Numbered from the stretch's first letter, positions 37,226 to 46,273 are shown. The stretch: DNA of 64,000 nt from Thalassobius sp. Cn5-15 (GCF_022347685.1 NZ_JAKRGF010000006.1:158914-222913), one strand, 5' to 3'. The notes: generated from the letters alone by a model not told the origin. Numbers and translations are program-made.

Positions 37226-37426
37226 ATGCCTAAGATGAAGACCAAGTCGAGCGCTAAAAAGCGCTTCAAGGTGACTGCGACCGGTAAAGTGATCGCAGGT
37301 CAAGCCGGCAAACGCCACGGCATGATCAAACGCACCAAGAAATTCATCCGCGACGCCCGCGGCACCACCACGCTGTCGGCTCCCGACGCCAAAACCGTCA
37401 AGGGCTACATGCCCTACGACCGCTAA
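37226..37426 (+). CDS. rpmI: 50S ribosomal protein L35
   Basis: Small basic protein of the large subunit. The 66 residues start [20 protein letters not shown] after Met, the L35 signature. The gene has AGGAGA before its ATG and lies 16 bases before rplT. infC, which precedes this pair in many bacteria, is not here. Confidence 0.97.
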   Translation: MPKMKTKSSAKKRFKVTATGKVIAGQAGKRHGMIKRTKKFIRDARGTTTLSAPDAKTVKGYMPYDR

Positions 37427-37442
37427 GTAGAGGAGAGCTGAT

Positions 37443-37805
37443 ATGTCCCGCGTTAAAGGTGGTACCACGACTCACGCCCGCCACAAGAAGGTCATTAAGG
37501 CAGCAAAAGGCTATTACGGCCGCCGCAAGAACACCTTCAAGGTCGCCCGTCAGGCCGTTGACAAGGCGAACCAGTACGCAACCCGCGACCGCAAGAACCG
37601 CAAGCGGAATTTCCGCTCGCTGTGGATCCAGCGTATCAACGCTGCCGTCCGCTCGCATGACGAAGCGCTGACCTACTCGCGCTTCATCAATGGTCTGGGC
37701 CTGGCTGGCATCGAAGTTGACCGTAAAGTACTGGCCGATCTGGCCGTACATGAGCCCGAAGCGTTCGGCGCAATCGTCGAAAAAGCAAAGGCCGCTCTGG
37801 CGTAA
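37443..37805 (+). CDS. rplT: 50S ribosomal protein L20
   Basis: Early-assembly protein of the large subunit that binds 23S rRNA. It has 120 residues. The N-terminal extension [20 protein letters not shown] and the segment [20 protein letters not shown] are diagnostic. L20 also represses its own operon in some bacteria, but the leader here is too short to judge. AGGAGAG precedes the ATG, and a strong terminator follows. Confidence 0.98.
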   Translation: MSRVKGGTTTHARHKKVIKAAKGYYGRRKNTFKVARQAVDKANQYATRDRKNRKRNFRSLWIQRINAAVRSHDEALTYSRFINGLGLAGIEVDRKVLADLAVHEPEAFGAIVEKAKAALA

Positions 37806-37828
37806 GCCTGAGATTATGGTTTGAAAAG

Positions 37829-37860
37829 AAAGGCGGTGCCGCAAGGCGCCGCCTTTTTTG
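37829..37860 (+). terminator. Terminator after rplT
   Basis: The arms AAAGGCGGTGCC (37829-37840) and GGCGCCGCCTTT (37845-37856) pair with one G-U wobble-type position around a GCAA tetraloop. The T-run continues to 37859. Confidence 0.9.
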
Positions 37861-38098
37861 TTTTGAATTTCCTATGATCACTGCCCGTCCAGCAGGCACT
37901 GTTGGGCCGCGTCACGCCAAAGGCGTGCCTCCGGCACGAGCCGCCCCCTCGGAGCGGCGCTGGGCTCAGGTGTTAATCTTGGTGTGAACGTTAGTTTTGC
38001 GGTTCCCGCGTGTGGCAGGACATAGACATTCTTGGCCCAACACTTGCGTTTTATGGCTCTTCTCGCTAGCAGAACCTTAACGGAATTGGAGGGGTCGG

Positions 38099-39172
38099 AT
38101 GGACGATCTGAAACAGAAATACCTTAGCGCCATTGCGGATGCTGGCGATGAGGCAACGCTGGAAGACCTGCGACTGCAGGCAGTGGGCAAAAAGGGCGAG
38201 GTGTCCCTGAAAATGCGTGAGTTGGGCAAAATGACGCCCGAGGAACGTCAGGTGGCTGGCCCCGCGCTGAACGCGCTGAAAGATGAGATCAACGCGGCCC
38301 TCGCGGCGAAGAAATCCGCGCTGGCTGACGCCGCGCTGGACGAACGCCTGCGCACCGAATGGCTGGACGTGACCCTGCCCGGTCGCAACGAACGTCGTGG
38401 CTCCATCCACCCGATTTCGCAGGTCAGCGAAGAGATTGCTGCGATCTTTGCCAACCTTGGTTTTGCGGTGGCCGAAGGCCCGCAGATCGAAACAGACTGG
38501 TACAATTTCGACAGCCTCAACATCCCACCGCACCACCCCGCGCGGCAGGAGTTTGACACTTTCTACATGAACCGTGCCGAAGGCGATGACCGCCCGCCGC
38601 ATGTGCTGCGCACCCACACCTCGCCGGTACAAACCCGCGCGATGGAAAAGCAGGGCGCCCCGATCCGCGTGATTGCGCCGGGCCGCGTGTACCGTTCCGA
38701 CTATGATCAGACCCACACGCCGATGTTCCATCAGGTTGAAGGTCTGTGTATCGACAAAGATGTGTCGATGGCGAACCTCAAGTGGGTTCTGGAAGAGTTC
38801 TTTGCCGCCTTCTTTGAGATTGACGGCATCAAAACCCGCTTCCGTGCCTCACACTTCCCGTTCACTGAGCCGTCGGCAGAGGTGGATATTCAGTGTTCCT
38901 GGGTCGATGGCCAGCTGAAAATCGGTGAAGGCGACGACTGGATGGAGGTTCTGGGCTCTGGCATGGTGCACCCGAAGGTTCTGGAAGCCGCCGGTGTGAA
39001 CCCCGATGAATGGCAGGGCTTTGCCTTTGGCATGGGGATCGACCGTCTGGCGATGCTGAAATACGGTATCCCTGACCTGCGCGCCTTCTTTGACAGCGAC
39101 CTGCGCTGGCTGCGCCATTATGGCTTTGCCTCGCTGGACGTGCCGACCCTGCATGGCGGGCTGTCGCGGTGA
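38099..39172 (+). CDS. pheS: Phenylalanyl-tRNA synthetase alpha subunit
   Basis: Catalytic subunit that charges tRNA-Phe, acting as an alpha2-beta2 tetramer with PheT. The 357 residues have the N-terminal coiled-coil arm (about 1-90) and a class II core. Motif 1 lies around [19 protein letters not shown], motif 2 is [20 protein letters not shown], and motif 3 is [18 protein letters not shown]. Its stop overlaps the start of an unrelated small gene by four bases, which separates it from pheT by about 550 bases. In most relatives the two genes are adjacent or separated by small accessory genes. Confidence 0.97.
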   Translation: MDDLKQKYLSAIADAGDEATLEDLRLQAVGKKGEVSLKMRELGKMTPEERQVAGPALNALKDEINAALAAKKSALADAALDERLRTEWLDVTLPGRNERRGSIHPISQVSEEIAAIFANLGFAVAEGPQIETDWYNFDSLNIPPHHPARQEFDTFYMNRAEGDDRPPHVLRTHTSPVQTRAMEKQGAPIRVIAPGRVYRSDYDQTHTPMFHQVEGLCIDKDVSMANLKWVLEEFFAAFFEIDGIKTRFRASHFPFTEPSAEVDIQCSWVDGQLKIGEGDDWMEVLGSGMVHPKVLEAAGVNPDEWQGFAFGMGIDRLAMLKYGIPDLRAFFDSDLRWLRHYGFASLDVPTLHGGLSR

Positions 39173-39540
39173 AGCTGGAGGGCCATAAATTCAAAGCACT
39201 TTTGATTCATATCGAAAGTGCTGATGATTATGGTGCTAGTTTTGATGACCGTGATGAGGGAGCTTCGTTCCCTTATTCTGAGGTTCGGGAGGGCCTACGT
39301 CTACTTCGTCAGAGGGATCTCATATCAGGTCGGTTTACGAAGGATGGAGCGTTGGCGGTCAAGTTGACGCTTGATGGGCATGACTACCTTGCAGATATGA
39401 GGTCGGATGAGCTTCTGAGTAAATTCGTGAGATGGCTTGGTCGGCAGACCGACAAGGTGTTTTCTTCTGTCGTTCTTCCGGTAATCGCAGCAGTTTTGAC
39501 GGTTATTGTCATGAACTACTTGGGTTTGGCAGGTAAATAA
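39169..39540 (+). CDS. DUF2513-like protein with C-terminal membrane helix
   Basis: A 123-residue protein inserted between pheS and pheT. The pattern, a first helix ([12 protein letters not shown]), then [20 protein letters not shown], then [20 protein letters not shown], resembles DUF2513 winged-helix proteins, often seen in phage and mobile regions. A C-terminal hydrophobic segment (about residues 102-119) could anchor it in the membrane. The start is a GTG overlapping the pheS stop. Base composition differs from pheS: 22 of the 60 bases from 39181 are G or C, against 33 of 60 at the start of pheS. This suggests recent acquisition. Function is unknown, and the family match is from pattern memory only. 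Confidence 0.75.
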   Translation: MKLEGHKFKALLIHIESADDYGASFDDRDEGASFPYSEVREGLRLLRQRDLISGRFTKDGALAVKLTLDGHDYLADMRSDELLSKFVRWLGRQTDKVFSSVVLPVIAAVLTVIVMNYLGLAGK

Positions 39541-39555
39541 GCCGGAACTCAAAAC

Positions 39556-39690
39556 GCATATAGCCCGGCCGATAGGCCGGGCAGCGCCCGACCCGCCCCC
39601 ATGGGCGGGCGCTTCACGCCCACCCCGGGACGGGCGCTGCCCTTTGGGCAAAGTTCTGGAAGAGATGCTGGCGGCAATTTGTATTGCCGC
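39556..39690. repeat. Nested GC-rich inverted repeats between the DUF2513-like gene and pheT
   Basis: The 185-base gap before pheT holds several palindromes in series: GCCCGGCC-GATA-GGCCGGGC (about 39563-39582), a GCGCCCG...CGGGCGC pair with the inner GCCCCCATGGGC region, a longer AGCGCCCG...CGGGCGCT pairing, and GCGGCAAT-TTGT-ATTGCCGC at 39671-39690. Alternative pairings are possible. No T-run follows, so this is not an obvious terminator. Confidence 0.7.
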
Positions 39691-39725
39691 AACTGATGAA
39701 ACTATTGCCAAAAGGGCGCTGAGAC

Positions 39726-42125
39726 ATGAAATTCACCCTCTCCTGGCTGAAAGAGCACCTGGACACCCAGGCAAGCCTTGATGACATCCTCTACGCGCTG
39801 ACCGATCTGGGTCTGGAAGTCGAAGAGGTCACCGATCCGGCGGCGACTTTGCAGGGTTTCACCCTTGCCAAGATCGAAGCGGCCGAAAAACACCCCGACG
39901 CCGACAAGCTGCGCGTTTGTAAGGTGGCGACCGACGAAGGCGAAAAACAGATCGTCTGCGGTGCCCCTAACGCCCGTGCGGGTATCACCGTGGTGCTGTG
40001 CAAGCCGGGCATGTACATCCCCGGTCTGGATATCACCATCAAAGTCGGCAACATCCGCGGTGTTGAAAGCCACGGCATGATGGCCTCCATGCGTGAGCTG
40101 GAACTGGGCGACGATCACGACGGCATCATCGAACTGCCCTCCGGTGAGGTTGGCGATCACTTCGCTGACTGGCTGGCCGCGAATATGCCGGAAAAGGTCG
40201 ATCCAGTGATCGAGATTGCCATCACCCCGAACCGCCCCGATGCACTGGGCGTGCGCGGTATCGCGCTGGATCTGGCGGCCCGTGGTCTGGGTCAGATGAA
40301 ACCGGCCAAGACCGCATCCGTTGCCGGCAGCTTCACCTCCACCATCAACATCACCATTGACGAAGACACCCGTGAAGGTGGCTGTGAGGTCTTTGCCGGG
40401 CGTCTGATCAAAGGCGTGAAAAACGGCCCCTCCCCAGCATGGCTGCAGCAGCGCCTGACCGCGATTGGCCTGCGTCCGATCTCGGCCCTTGTGGATATCA
40501 CCAACTTCTTCACCTATGACCGCAACCGCCCGCTGCATGTCTTTGACGCGGATAAGGTCAAGGGCGACCTGCGTGTGCACCGCACTGTAGGCGGTGAAAC
40601 TATGCTGGGACTGGATGAGAAGGACTATACCTTCCCCGCCGGTTGCGTTGTGATCTCTGATGGCAACGGTGTGGAATCCATTGGTGGCATCATGGGCGGT
40701 GAGGTGTCTGGCTGTACCGAGGACACCGTGAATGTCTTCCTCGAAGCCGCTGTTTGGGACACCATTCAGATCGCCAAAACTGGCCGCGCGCTGAAGATCA
40801 ATACCGATGCGCGCTACCGCAACGAACGCGGCATTGATCCCGCCTACAACATGCAGGCGATGGAAGATGCGACGCAGATGATCATCGACCTTTGCGGTGG
40901 TGAAGCGTCTGAGGTTGTGGTTGCCGGTGAGGTGCCCGATGTGTCGCGCGCATACAAACTGGACACGGACCGTGTGCAGTCGCTCGTTGGCATGGAAATC
41001 CCCGCCGACACTCAGCGCGACACCCTGACCAAACTGGGTTTCGTGATGGACGGCGACATGGCCCATGTACCCAGCTGGCGTCCGGACGTGCAGGGTTCTG
41101 CCGATCTGGTGGAAGAGGTGGCGCGCGTTGCCTCGCTGACGAAATTGCAGCCGATCCCGTTGGCGCGCCCGTCGGCTGGTGTGCCGCGCCCGACGCAATC
41201 GCCGATCCAGCGCCGCGAACAGATCGCCCGCCGCACCACGGCCGCACTCGGCTACAACGAATGTGTGACCTACAGCTTCATCGACCGTAAATCGGCGGAG
41301 CTGTTCGGTGGTGGCGCCGATGCAACCATGCTGGACAACCCGATTTCATCAGAGATGAGCCATATGCGCCCCGCGCTGCTTCCGGGTCTGTTGCAAGCTG
41401 CAGCCCGTAATCAGGCGCGTGGGTTCAACGACATGGCGCTGTTTGAATGCGGACCCGCCTTCCACGGTGGCGAGCCGGGTGAACAGCATCTGCTGGTCAC
41501 CGGCCTGCTGATCGGTCAGACGGGTCCGAAGGATGTGCATGGTGCGTCGCGCCCTGTAGATGTCTATGACGCCAAGGCGGATGCTGAGGCGGTGCTGGCC
41601 GCCATCGGCGCGCCGGCCAAGGTGCAGATCCTGCGCGGGGTGCAGGGTTGGTGGCATCCGGGTCGTTCGGGCAAGATCTGTCTGGGTCCGAAAAAGGTGC
41701 TGGGCATCTTTGGCGAACTGCACCCGAAAACCCTGCAGGAAATGGGTGTCAAAGGGCCGGCTGTGGCCTTCACCCTGTTCCCTGAGGAAATCCCGCAACC
41801 GAAGAAGAAAACCGCAACCCGCGCCGCGCTGGACATCAGCGATCTGCAAGCGGTGGAGCGTGACTTTGCCTTCGTTGTGGATGCCGAGGTTGAGGCGCTG
41901 ACGCTGGTCAACGCCGCCGCCGGTGCCGACAAGGCGCTGATCGAGGATGTGCGCGTCTTTGACCAGTTCATCGGCGGGTCCTTGGGGGAGGGGAAGAAAT
42001 CCATCGCCATCACCGTGCGCCTGCAGCCGAAAGACAAAACGCTGAAGGAAAAAGACATCGAAGCGGTCGCCGCCAAGATCGTCGAAAAAGTCAGTAAAGC
42101 CACCGGCGGCACCCTGCGGGGCTAA
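39726..42125 (+). CDS. pheT: Phenylalanyl-tRNA synthetase beta subunit
   Basis: Partner of PheS; it binds tRNA and edits mischarged Tyr-tRNA-Phe. The 799 residues show the expected domain series. An EMAP/OB tRNA-binding domain (about 40-150, with VCKVATDEGEKQIVCGAPN) is followed by the B3/B4 editing region (about 210-390) and B5 (about 400-475). The inactive synthetase-like core comes next, and a C-terminal anticodon-binding FDX-ACB domain (about 705-799) ends the protein. A terminator follows. Confidence 0.97.
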   Translation: MKFTLSWLKEHLDTQASLDDILYALTDLGLEVEEVTDPAATLQGFTLAKIEAAEKHPDADKLRVCKVATDEGEKQIVCGAPNARAGITVVLCKPGMYIPGLDITIKVGNIRGVESHGMMASMRELELGDDHDGIIELPSGEVGDHFADWLAANMPEKVDPVIEIAITPNRPDALGVRGIALDLAARGLGQMKPAKTASVAGSFTSTINITIDEDTREGGCEVFAGRLIKGVKNGPSPAWLQQRLTAIGLRPISALVDITNFFTYDRNRPLHVFDADKVKGDLRVHRTVGGETMLGLDEKDYTFPAGCVVISDGNGVESIGGIMGGEVSGCTEDTVNVFLEAAVWDTIQIAKTGRALKINTDARYRNERGIDPAYNMQAMEDATQMIIDLCGGEASEVVVAGEVPDVSRAYKLDTDRVQSLVGMEIPADTQRDTLTKLGFVMDGDMAHVPSWRPDVQGSADLVEEVARVASLTKLQPIPLARPSAGVPRPTQSPIQRREQIARRTTAALGYNECVTYSFIDRKSAELFGGGADATMLDNPISSEMSHMRPALLPGLLQAAARNQARGFNDMALFECGPAFHGGEPGEQHLLVTGLLIGQTGPKDVHGASRPVDVYDAKADAEAVLAAIGAPAKVQILRGVQGWWHPGRSGKICLGPKKVLGIFGELHPKTLQEMGVKGPAVAFTLFPEEIPQPKKKTATRAALDISDLQAVERDFAFVVDAEVEALTLVNAAAGADKALIEDVRVFDQFIGGSLGEGKKSIAITVRLQPKDKTLKEKDIEAVAAKIVEKVSKATGGTLRG

Positions 42126-42146
42126 GCTGATCTGAGAGATGTAAAG

Positions 42147-42176
42147 AAGGCCCGGCGTTTTGCTGGGCCTTTTTTG
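42147..42176 (+). terminator. Terminator after pheT
   Basis: AAGGCCCGGC and GCTGGGCCTT form a stem around TTTT (42147-42171), with six T continuing after it. Confidence 0.85.
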
Positions 42177-42296
42177 TAGTTGAGGGGGCTGGCCAGCTTC
42201 TATCAATGAGGGGGGCGCAGATTTAGATTGATCTTGTACTATCGCGCTTAAGATGTGAGTGGTCTGGTGATTTTTTCCTTTGGATGTTAGACAAAG

Positions 42297-42728
42297 ATGT
42301 ATCAATCAAAGTTGGAAATTCTACTTCTGGGCCTGCCGGTTGAGGCAGTTTTGGCCGTTGGGTTTATTGTGATCGTGATCTTATGTTTTTGGTCGATCAC
42401 TCGAACCCAGCGTGTTTTTCCGTTCCAACAGCTTGTCGTGATTTGGGGGCTTTCGGTCCTGTCATGCTTCGCTGGTCCTTACCTGATCAAAGCTTATGCT
42501 TTTGCAAGACTCACAGATGCAGATAATTTATTTATGCTGCCAGCAGCTGAGGTTGGCCCCTCATACGCTGTATTGGCAGGTGCCTTTCAGCGGTGGTCGG
42601 ATATGCAGTTGGCGCATCTCACTGGGTCTATTTTTGTCTTGTCTTTGCTTATCGTCTGCGTCGCATACCTGTCGGCGCTTGTGCTGCGTGGATTGTATCG
42701 GCTGATCCCCGCAAAAGAGGAGGTTTAG
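42297..42728 (+). CDS. Small membrane protein of unknown function
   Basis: A 143-residue protein with three predicted helices (about residues 15-34, 44-66 and 110-133) and a short Arg/Lys end. I do not recognise a family. The middle of the gene is poorer in G and C than its surroundings (22 of 60 bases from 42481). There is no good Shine-Dalgarno before the ATG. It stands alone, 171 bases after pheT and convergent with the LysR gene. It could be a lineage-specific or transferred gene. Confidence 0.65.
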   Translation: MYQSKLEILLLGLPVEAVLAVGFIVIVILCFWSITRTQRVFPFQQLVVIWGLSVLSCFAGPYLIKAYAFARLTDADNLFMLPAAEVGPSYAVLAGAFQRWSDMQLAHLTGSIFVLSLLIVCVAYLSALVLRGLYRLIPAKEEV

Positions 42729-42748
42729 GCGCGGTCAGTGTGCGCCAG

Positions 42749-43648
42749 TTACCTCGCCTTCTTCTTCCCCAAATGCTCCGCCAACACATCAAACACCAGC
42801 CGGATCTTTGGGCTGGTGTGCAATTCCCTATGGGTGGTCAGCCAGATCGGCACTTTGATCGGGTCCAGTTGCGGGAGGACTTGCTCGACCCCCGGTGTGA
42901 CGCGGCCCACCTCGGCCATCATGGCGGCGATGCCGAACCCCTGACGCAGCAGTTCCCACGCCACGACGCCGTTTTCTGATCCCATGAGGAAATGCTTCTC
43001 GGTCACGGGGAAGCCGAGGGGTTTGTAGAACCCCACCATGTTTGCCGGTGTGCTGAAATTCAGGAACTCATGATCTGCCAGATCCTCAACGCTGTTTGGG
43101 CGGCCTTTATGGTCCAGATAGCGGGTGGCGGCGTAGAAATGGGCGTCGGTTTCATTGACCAGTCGCGCGATCAGGTCGGGCTGGTCAGGGCGCACATGGC
43201 GAATGGCAATGTCTGCCTCTCGCCGCATCAGATCGCGCAGGTCGTTGGCGGCGACGATCTCAATCTCCAACTGCGGGGCGCGGTTGCGTAGGTCCTCTAG
43301 GATCGGGGGCAGCAGGTAGGCGGAAAACACCTCGCTCGCGGTGATGCGCACCAGCCCTTCGATGGTTTTGGATTGACCTGTGGCCACCAGCGATACCTGA
43401 TCAGCAGCGCGTTGCATCGCCTGCACATGCTGCAGCAGTTCTGTGCCTGCGGTGGTCAGTTGCAGATTGCGGCCGACCCGCTCAAACAGCATCAGCTTCA
43501 GCTCTTCCTCAAGTGTGCTGACCTGACGGCCCAGCGTTGGCTGCGTCAGCCCAAGGCGGCGGGCGGCGGCGGACAGCGATCCCTCCTCTGCTGTGGCGAG
43601 GAAGGCGCGCATGTGGTTCCAGTCAAAATCAGTGCTGTTGGCGGGCAT
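42749..43648 (-). CDS. LysR-family transcriptional regulator
   Basis: A 299-residue regulator. The N-terminal HTH region reads MRAFLATAEEGSLSAAARRL and TQPTLGRQVSTLEEEL, and the effector-binding domain runs from about residue 92. The recognition pattern resembles LysR proteins that regulate a single divergent neighbour. I chose the ATG at 43648, which gives a normal N-terminus; a longer frame to 43798 runs back through the intergenic region. The methyltransferase gene is divergent with 140 bases between start codons. Confidence 0.9.
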   Translation of the reverse strand: MPANSTDFDWNHMRAFLATAEEGSLSAAARRLGLTQPTLGRQVSTLEEELKLMLFERVGRNLQLTTAGTELLQHVQAMQRAADQVSLVATGQSKTIEGLVRITASEVFSAYLLPPILEDLRNRAPQLEIEIVAANDLRDLMRREADIAIRHVRPDQPDLIARLVNETDAHFYAATRYLDHKGRPNSVEDLADHEFLNFSTPANMVGFYKPLGFPVTEKHFLMGSENGVVAWELLRQGFGIAAMMAEVGRVTPGVEQVLPQLDPIKVPIWLTTHRELHTSPKIRLVFDVLAEHLGKKKAR

Positions 43649-43691
43649 GAATGTGCTCCGATCGGTGCGAATGATATGTTGTGAACTATAC

Positions 43692-43749
43692 GTTTTTGTA
43701 TGGATATACTGCAAATTTCGGCAATTTATATCGCATTTTTGTATGGGTA
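43692..43749. promoter_or_regulatory. Two near-identical direct repeats between the LysR and methyltransferase genes
   Basis: GTTTTTGTATGGATA at 43692-43706 and ATTTTTGTATGGGTA at 43735-43749 match at 13 of 15 positions and are 43 bases apart, about four helical turns. They lie in an AT-rich divergent intergenic region, so they are candidate binding sites for the LysR protein. Confidence 0.6.
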
Positions 43750-43788
43750 TCTTCATCATGGCAAGACCATGACAGAAAGGGCCGGACC

Positions 43789-44439
43789 ATGACGGCACAA
43801 CAGACTGCCCGATTTTGGGACAAGATCGCAGACGGCTATGCCAAGTCCGACATCGCGGATATGGCGGCCTATGAATATACGCTGGACCGCTCGTCCTCTT
43901 ATATTCGCGCAGAGGATGAGGTGTTGGAACTGGGCTGTGGCACCGGCATGACTGCGGTGCGGCTGGCGCCTCATGCTGGGCATTTTATCGGTTCGGATGT
44001 GTCGGAAGGGATGCTGTCCCATTGCCGTATGCGCGCGGCGGAGGCAGGGTTGGATAACCTCAGTTTCACGCAGGCGATGGTGGGAGATCAGACCTTTGAG
44101 GGGCGGCAGTTTGATGTGGTGATGGCGCATTCGCTGCTGCACTTGTTGCCGGATCTGGACTTGCGGTTGGACGACATCGCTAAGCTGGTGAAGCCAGGCG
44201 GGCTGTTCATCTCTAAAACTGGCTGCCTGGGCGAGGGGCTGTCGCCGAAATCACTGGCGATCCGTGCGGTACTGCCGCTGATGCAGTTGTTGGGCAAGGC
44301 ACCTTATGTGAATAGCCTGTCCATCGCGAGGCTGGAGGATTTGGTGACCGCAGCAGGGTTCGAGATCATCGAAACAGGCAACGACCCGCATGGCGCCCCG
44401 CCGGTGCGCTATCTGGTGGCGCGCCGGATTGGTGGCTAA
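43789..44439 (+). CDS. Class I SAM-dependent methyltransferase
   Basis: A 216-residue soluble methyltransferase. The SAM loop is VLELGCGTGMTAVRLAP (about residues 44-60), then the acidic residue in GSDVSEGM, and motif IV FDVVMAHSLLHLLPD. The substrate is a small molecule or unknown. I chose the ATG at 43789; an ATG at 43768 is out of frame and overlaps the AGAAAGGG that probably serves as ribosome site. Its divergent LysR neighbour is the likely regulator. Confidence 0.85.
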   Translation: MTAQQTARFWDKIADGYAKSDIADMAAYEYTLDRSSSYIRAEDEVLELGCGTGMTAVRLAPHAGHFIGSDVSEGMLSHCRMRAAEAGLDNLSFTQAMVGDQTFEGRQFDVVMAHSLLHLLPDLDLRLDDIAKLVKPGGLFISKTGCLGEGLSPKSLAIRAVLPLMQLLGKAPYVNSLSIARLEDLVTAAGFEIIETGNDPHGAPPVRYLVARRIGG

Positions 44440-44521
44440 CGTGCCCCCTCATCACGCCTTGCCTCTGGGCAAGCGTCGGCGCGCCCCTTAGATAGGGGCA
44501 AAGGAACAAGGAGGCTGCGAC

Positions 44522-44971
44522 ATGACACTAAAGGTTTATCTGTCCGGTGAGATTCACACCGACTGGCGTGAACAAATCATTGAGGGCGCGAAGGGGTTGG
44601 ATATCGACTTTTCCGCGCCGAACACCGATCACGACAGCAGTGATGACTGCGGTGTGGCGATTCTGGGGGCGGAACCGAACAAGTTCTGGCATGATCACAA
44701 GGGTGCGAAACTGAATGCCATCCGCACCCGTACTCTGATTGGCGAAGCGGACGTTGTTGTTGTACGCTTTGGCGAAAAATACAAACAGTGGAACGCAGCT
44801 TTTGACGCCGGATATGCGGCTGCATTGGGTAAGTCCTTGATTGTGTTGCATCCCACCGAACACCAGCACGCGCTGAAAGAGGTGGATGCTGCCGCCCTAG
44901 CTGTGGCCGAAGAGCCTGCACAGGTTGTTGAGATGCTGCGATATGTTCTGGCGGGCGTGTTGCCGCGGTAA
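44522..44971 (+). CDS. YtoQ family protein
   Basis: A 149-residue soluble protein of the YtoQ family, related to nucleoside 2-deoxyribosyltransferase-like folds. It starts MTLKVYLSGEIHTDWREQII and contains FSAPNTDHDSSDDCG, ADVVVVRFGEKYKQWNAAFD and GKSLIVLHPTEHQHALKEVD, which are well conserved in the family. The biological role is not established. CAAGGAGG lies before the ATG. It precedes secE by 91 bases. Confidence 0.88.
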   Translation: MTLKVYLSGEIHTDWREQIIEGAKGLDIDFSAPNTDHDSSDDCGVAILGAEPNKFWHDHKGAKLNAIRTRTLIGEADVVVVRFGEKYKQWNAAFDAGYAAALGKSLIVLHPTEHQHALKEVDAAALAVAEEPAQVVEMLRYVLAGVLPR

Positions 44972-45004
44972 GCGGGGCGAGAGGTCTTCAGCGGGCGATG
45001 CCCC

Positions 45005-45033
45005 TTGAATTCGGGCGCAGTTCGGCGTATCTG
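45005..45033 (+). promoter_or_regulatory. Possible promoter of secE-nusG
   Basis: TTGAAT at 45005-45010 and TATCTG at 45028-45033 are separated by 17 bases, 30 bases before the secE start. The spacer and -10 also form a hairpin (GGGCGCAG with CTGCGCCC, 45013-45038). Confidence 0.35.
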
Positions 45034-45062
45034 CGCCCTAGCTTGAGAGAAAAGACAGAAAT

Positions 45063-45260
45063 ATGGCACGTACAAATCCGCTACAGTTCATTCAACAAGT
45101 CCGCGGCGAAGTGGGCAAGGTTGTCTGGCCGACCCGTCGTGAAGTTCTGCTGACCACCGTTATGGTGTTCATCATGGCGACCGTCACCGCGTTGTTCTTT
45201 GCGCTTGTGGATCTGGCGATCAAAGGCGGCCTGAGCGGCATCCTGTCGATCTTCGGCTGA
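45063..45260 (+). CDS. secE: Preprotein translocase subunit SecE
   Basis: Essential membrane subunit that clamps SecY. The 65 residues are typical of short alphaproteobacterial SecE: an amphipathic N-terminal helix with VRGEVGKVVWPTRREVLLTT, then one membrane helix (about residues 36-57). The gene is followed by nusG after 226 bases, the usual gene order. Confidence 0.96.
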   Translation: MARTNPLQFIQQVRGEVGKVVWPTRREVLLTTVMVFIMATVTALFFALVDLAIKGGLSGILSIFG

Positions 45261-45486
45261 TCTGAACTGTCGTGTCGGCCTGTCTTGATGCGCCTTTTCT
45301 CTTGAAATCCTACCTGCTGCGGCGTAGGTGAAAATCCTAACCGGTTAGGGCGTGCGGCGATTCGAGTTGCACGCCGTATTTTTGTTCCGGAAAGGTGTGG
45401 TATGATCCACACCGTCAGTTTTAATTTCGACCCGCCGGTCAGGGATCAAACCTCCTACGCGGGTCATAGGTGCGGAGACACAGAAG

Positions 45487-46020
45487 ATGGCGAAGCGTTG
45501 GTATTCGGTGAGCGTTCTCTCAAACTTCGAGAAGAAAGTGGCCGAACAGATCCGCACCTCGGCGGAAGAAAACGGTCTGGAAGATGAGATCGTAGAGGTG
45601 CTGGTGCCGACCGAAGAGGTCATTGAGGTGCGCCGCGGTAAAAAGGTCACCACAGAACGCCGCTTCATGCCCGGTTACGTTTTGGTGCGCATGGAAATGA
45701 GCGATCGTGGTTATCATCTGGTTTCGACCATCAACCGCGTGACCGGTTTCCTCGGCCCGCAGGGGCGTCCGATGCCGATGCGCGACGCTGAGGTGAACCA
45801 GATCCTCAACCGCGTTCAGGAAGGCGAAGAGCAGCCGCGCACTCTGATCCGCTTCGAGGTTGGTGAAAAGGTCAAAGTAAACGACGGCCCGTTCGAAGAT
45901 TTCGACGGCATGATCGAAGAAGTGGACGACGAAGCGCAGAAGTTGAAGGTTTCGGTTTCGATCTTCGGTCGCGAAACCCCGGTGGAGCTGGACTTCACTC
46001 AGGTGACGAAACAGGGCTAA
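45487..46020 (+). CDS. nusG: Transcription termination/antitermination protein NusG
   Basis: Elongation factor that binds RNA polymerase and links it to Rho or the ribosome. The 177 residues begin [20 protein letters not shown] (NGN domain, about 3-115, with [19 protein letters not shown]). The protein ends with a KOW domain (about 125-175: [20 protein letters not shown]). The 226 bases between secE and nusG hold no tRNA or gene that I can support. A terminator follows. Confidence 0.97.
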   Translation: MAKRWYSVSVLSNFEKKVAEQIRTSAEENGLEDEIVEVLVPTEEVIEVRRGKKVTTERRFMPGYVLVRMEMSDRGYHLVSTINRVTGFLGPQGRPMPMRDAEVNQILNRVQEGEEQPRTLIRFEVGEKVKVNDGPFEDFDGMIEEVDDEAQKLKVSVSIFGRETPVELDFTQVTKQG

Positions 46021-46046
46021 GGCCGGCTGTTTTTGACAGGTATTGG

Positions 46047-46084
46047 AAAAGGGGCGGTGCATCGGTGCTGCCCCCTTTTTTATT
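46047..46084 (+). terminator. Terminator after nusG
   Basis: AAAAGGGGCGGTGC and a matching right arm (GTGCTGCCCCCTTTT) pair around ATCG, followed by more T. Confidence 0.85.
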
Positions 46085-46118
46085 GGCGGATTTTGCGCTG
46101 AAACGCGGGCAACGCAGC

Positions 46119-46147
46119 TTGCAATCTGAACGGAACAGGTCTATCAG
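46119..46147 (+). promoter_or_regulatory. Possible promoter of rplK-rplA
   Basis: TTGCAA at 46119-46124 and TATCAG at 46142-46147 with a 17-base spacer lie about 130 bases before rplK and just after the nusG terminator. The leader between them and the gene is GC-rich and could fold, but no known L1 binding site is evident. Confidence 0.35.
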
Positions 46148-46273
46148 CGCGGCTTATCGCCGTGTATCGCGGCGAATCCCTCGTGGGAGGTGCGTCCATC
46201 GCGATGGTCCGACCCAACCACGGCAACGTAGGCTGCGGGACGCGTCCCACAGCTGTTTGATAAGGAAAAGACA

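Noticed and set aside
45013..45038. GGGCGCAG/CTGCGCCC hairpin before secE as a terminator of ytoQ
   Set aside because: No T-run follows, and it overlaps a better promoter candidate.
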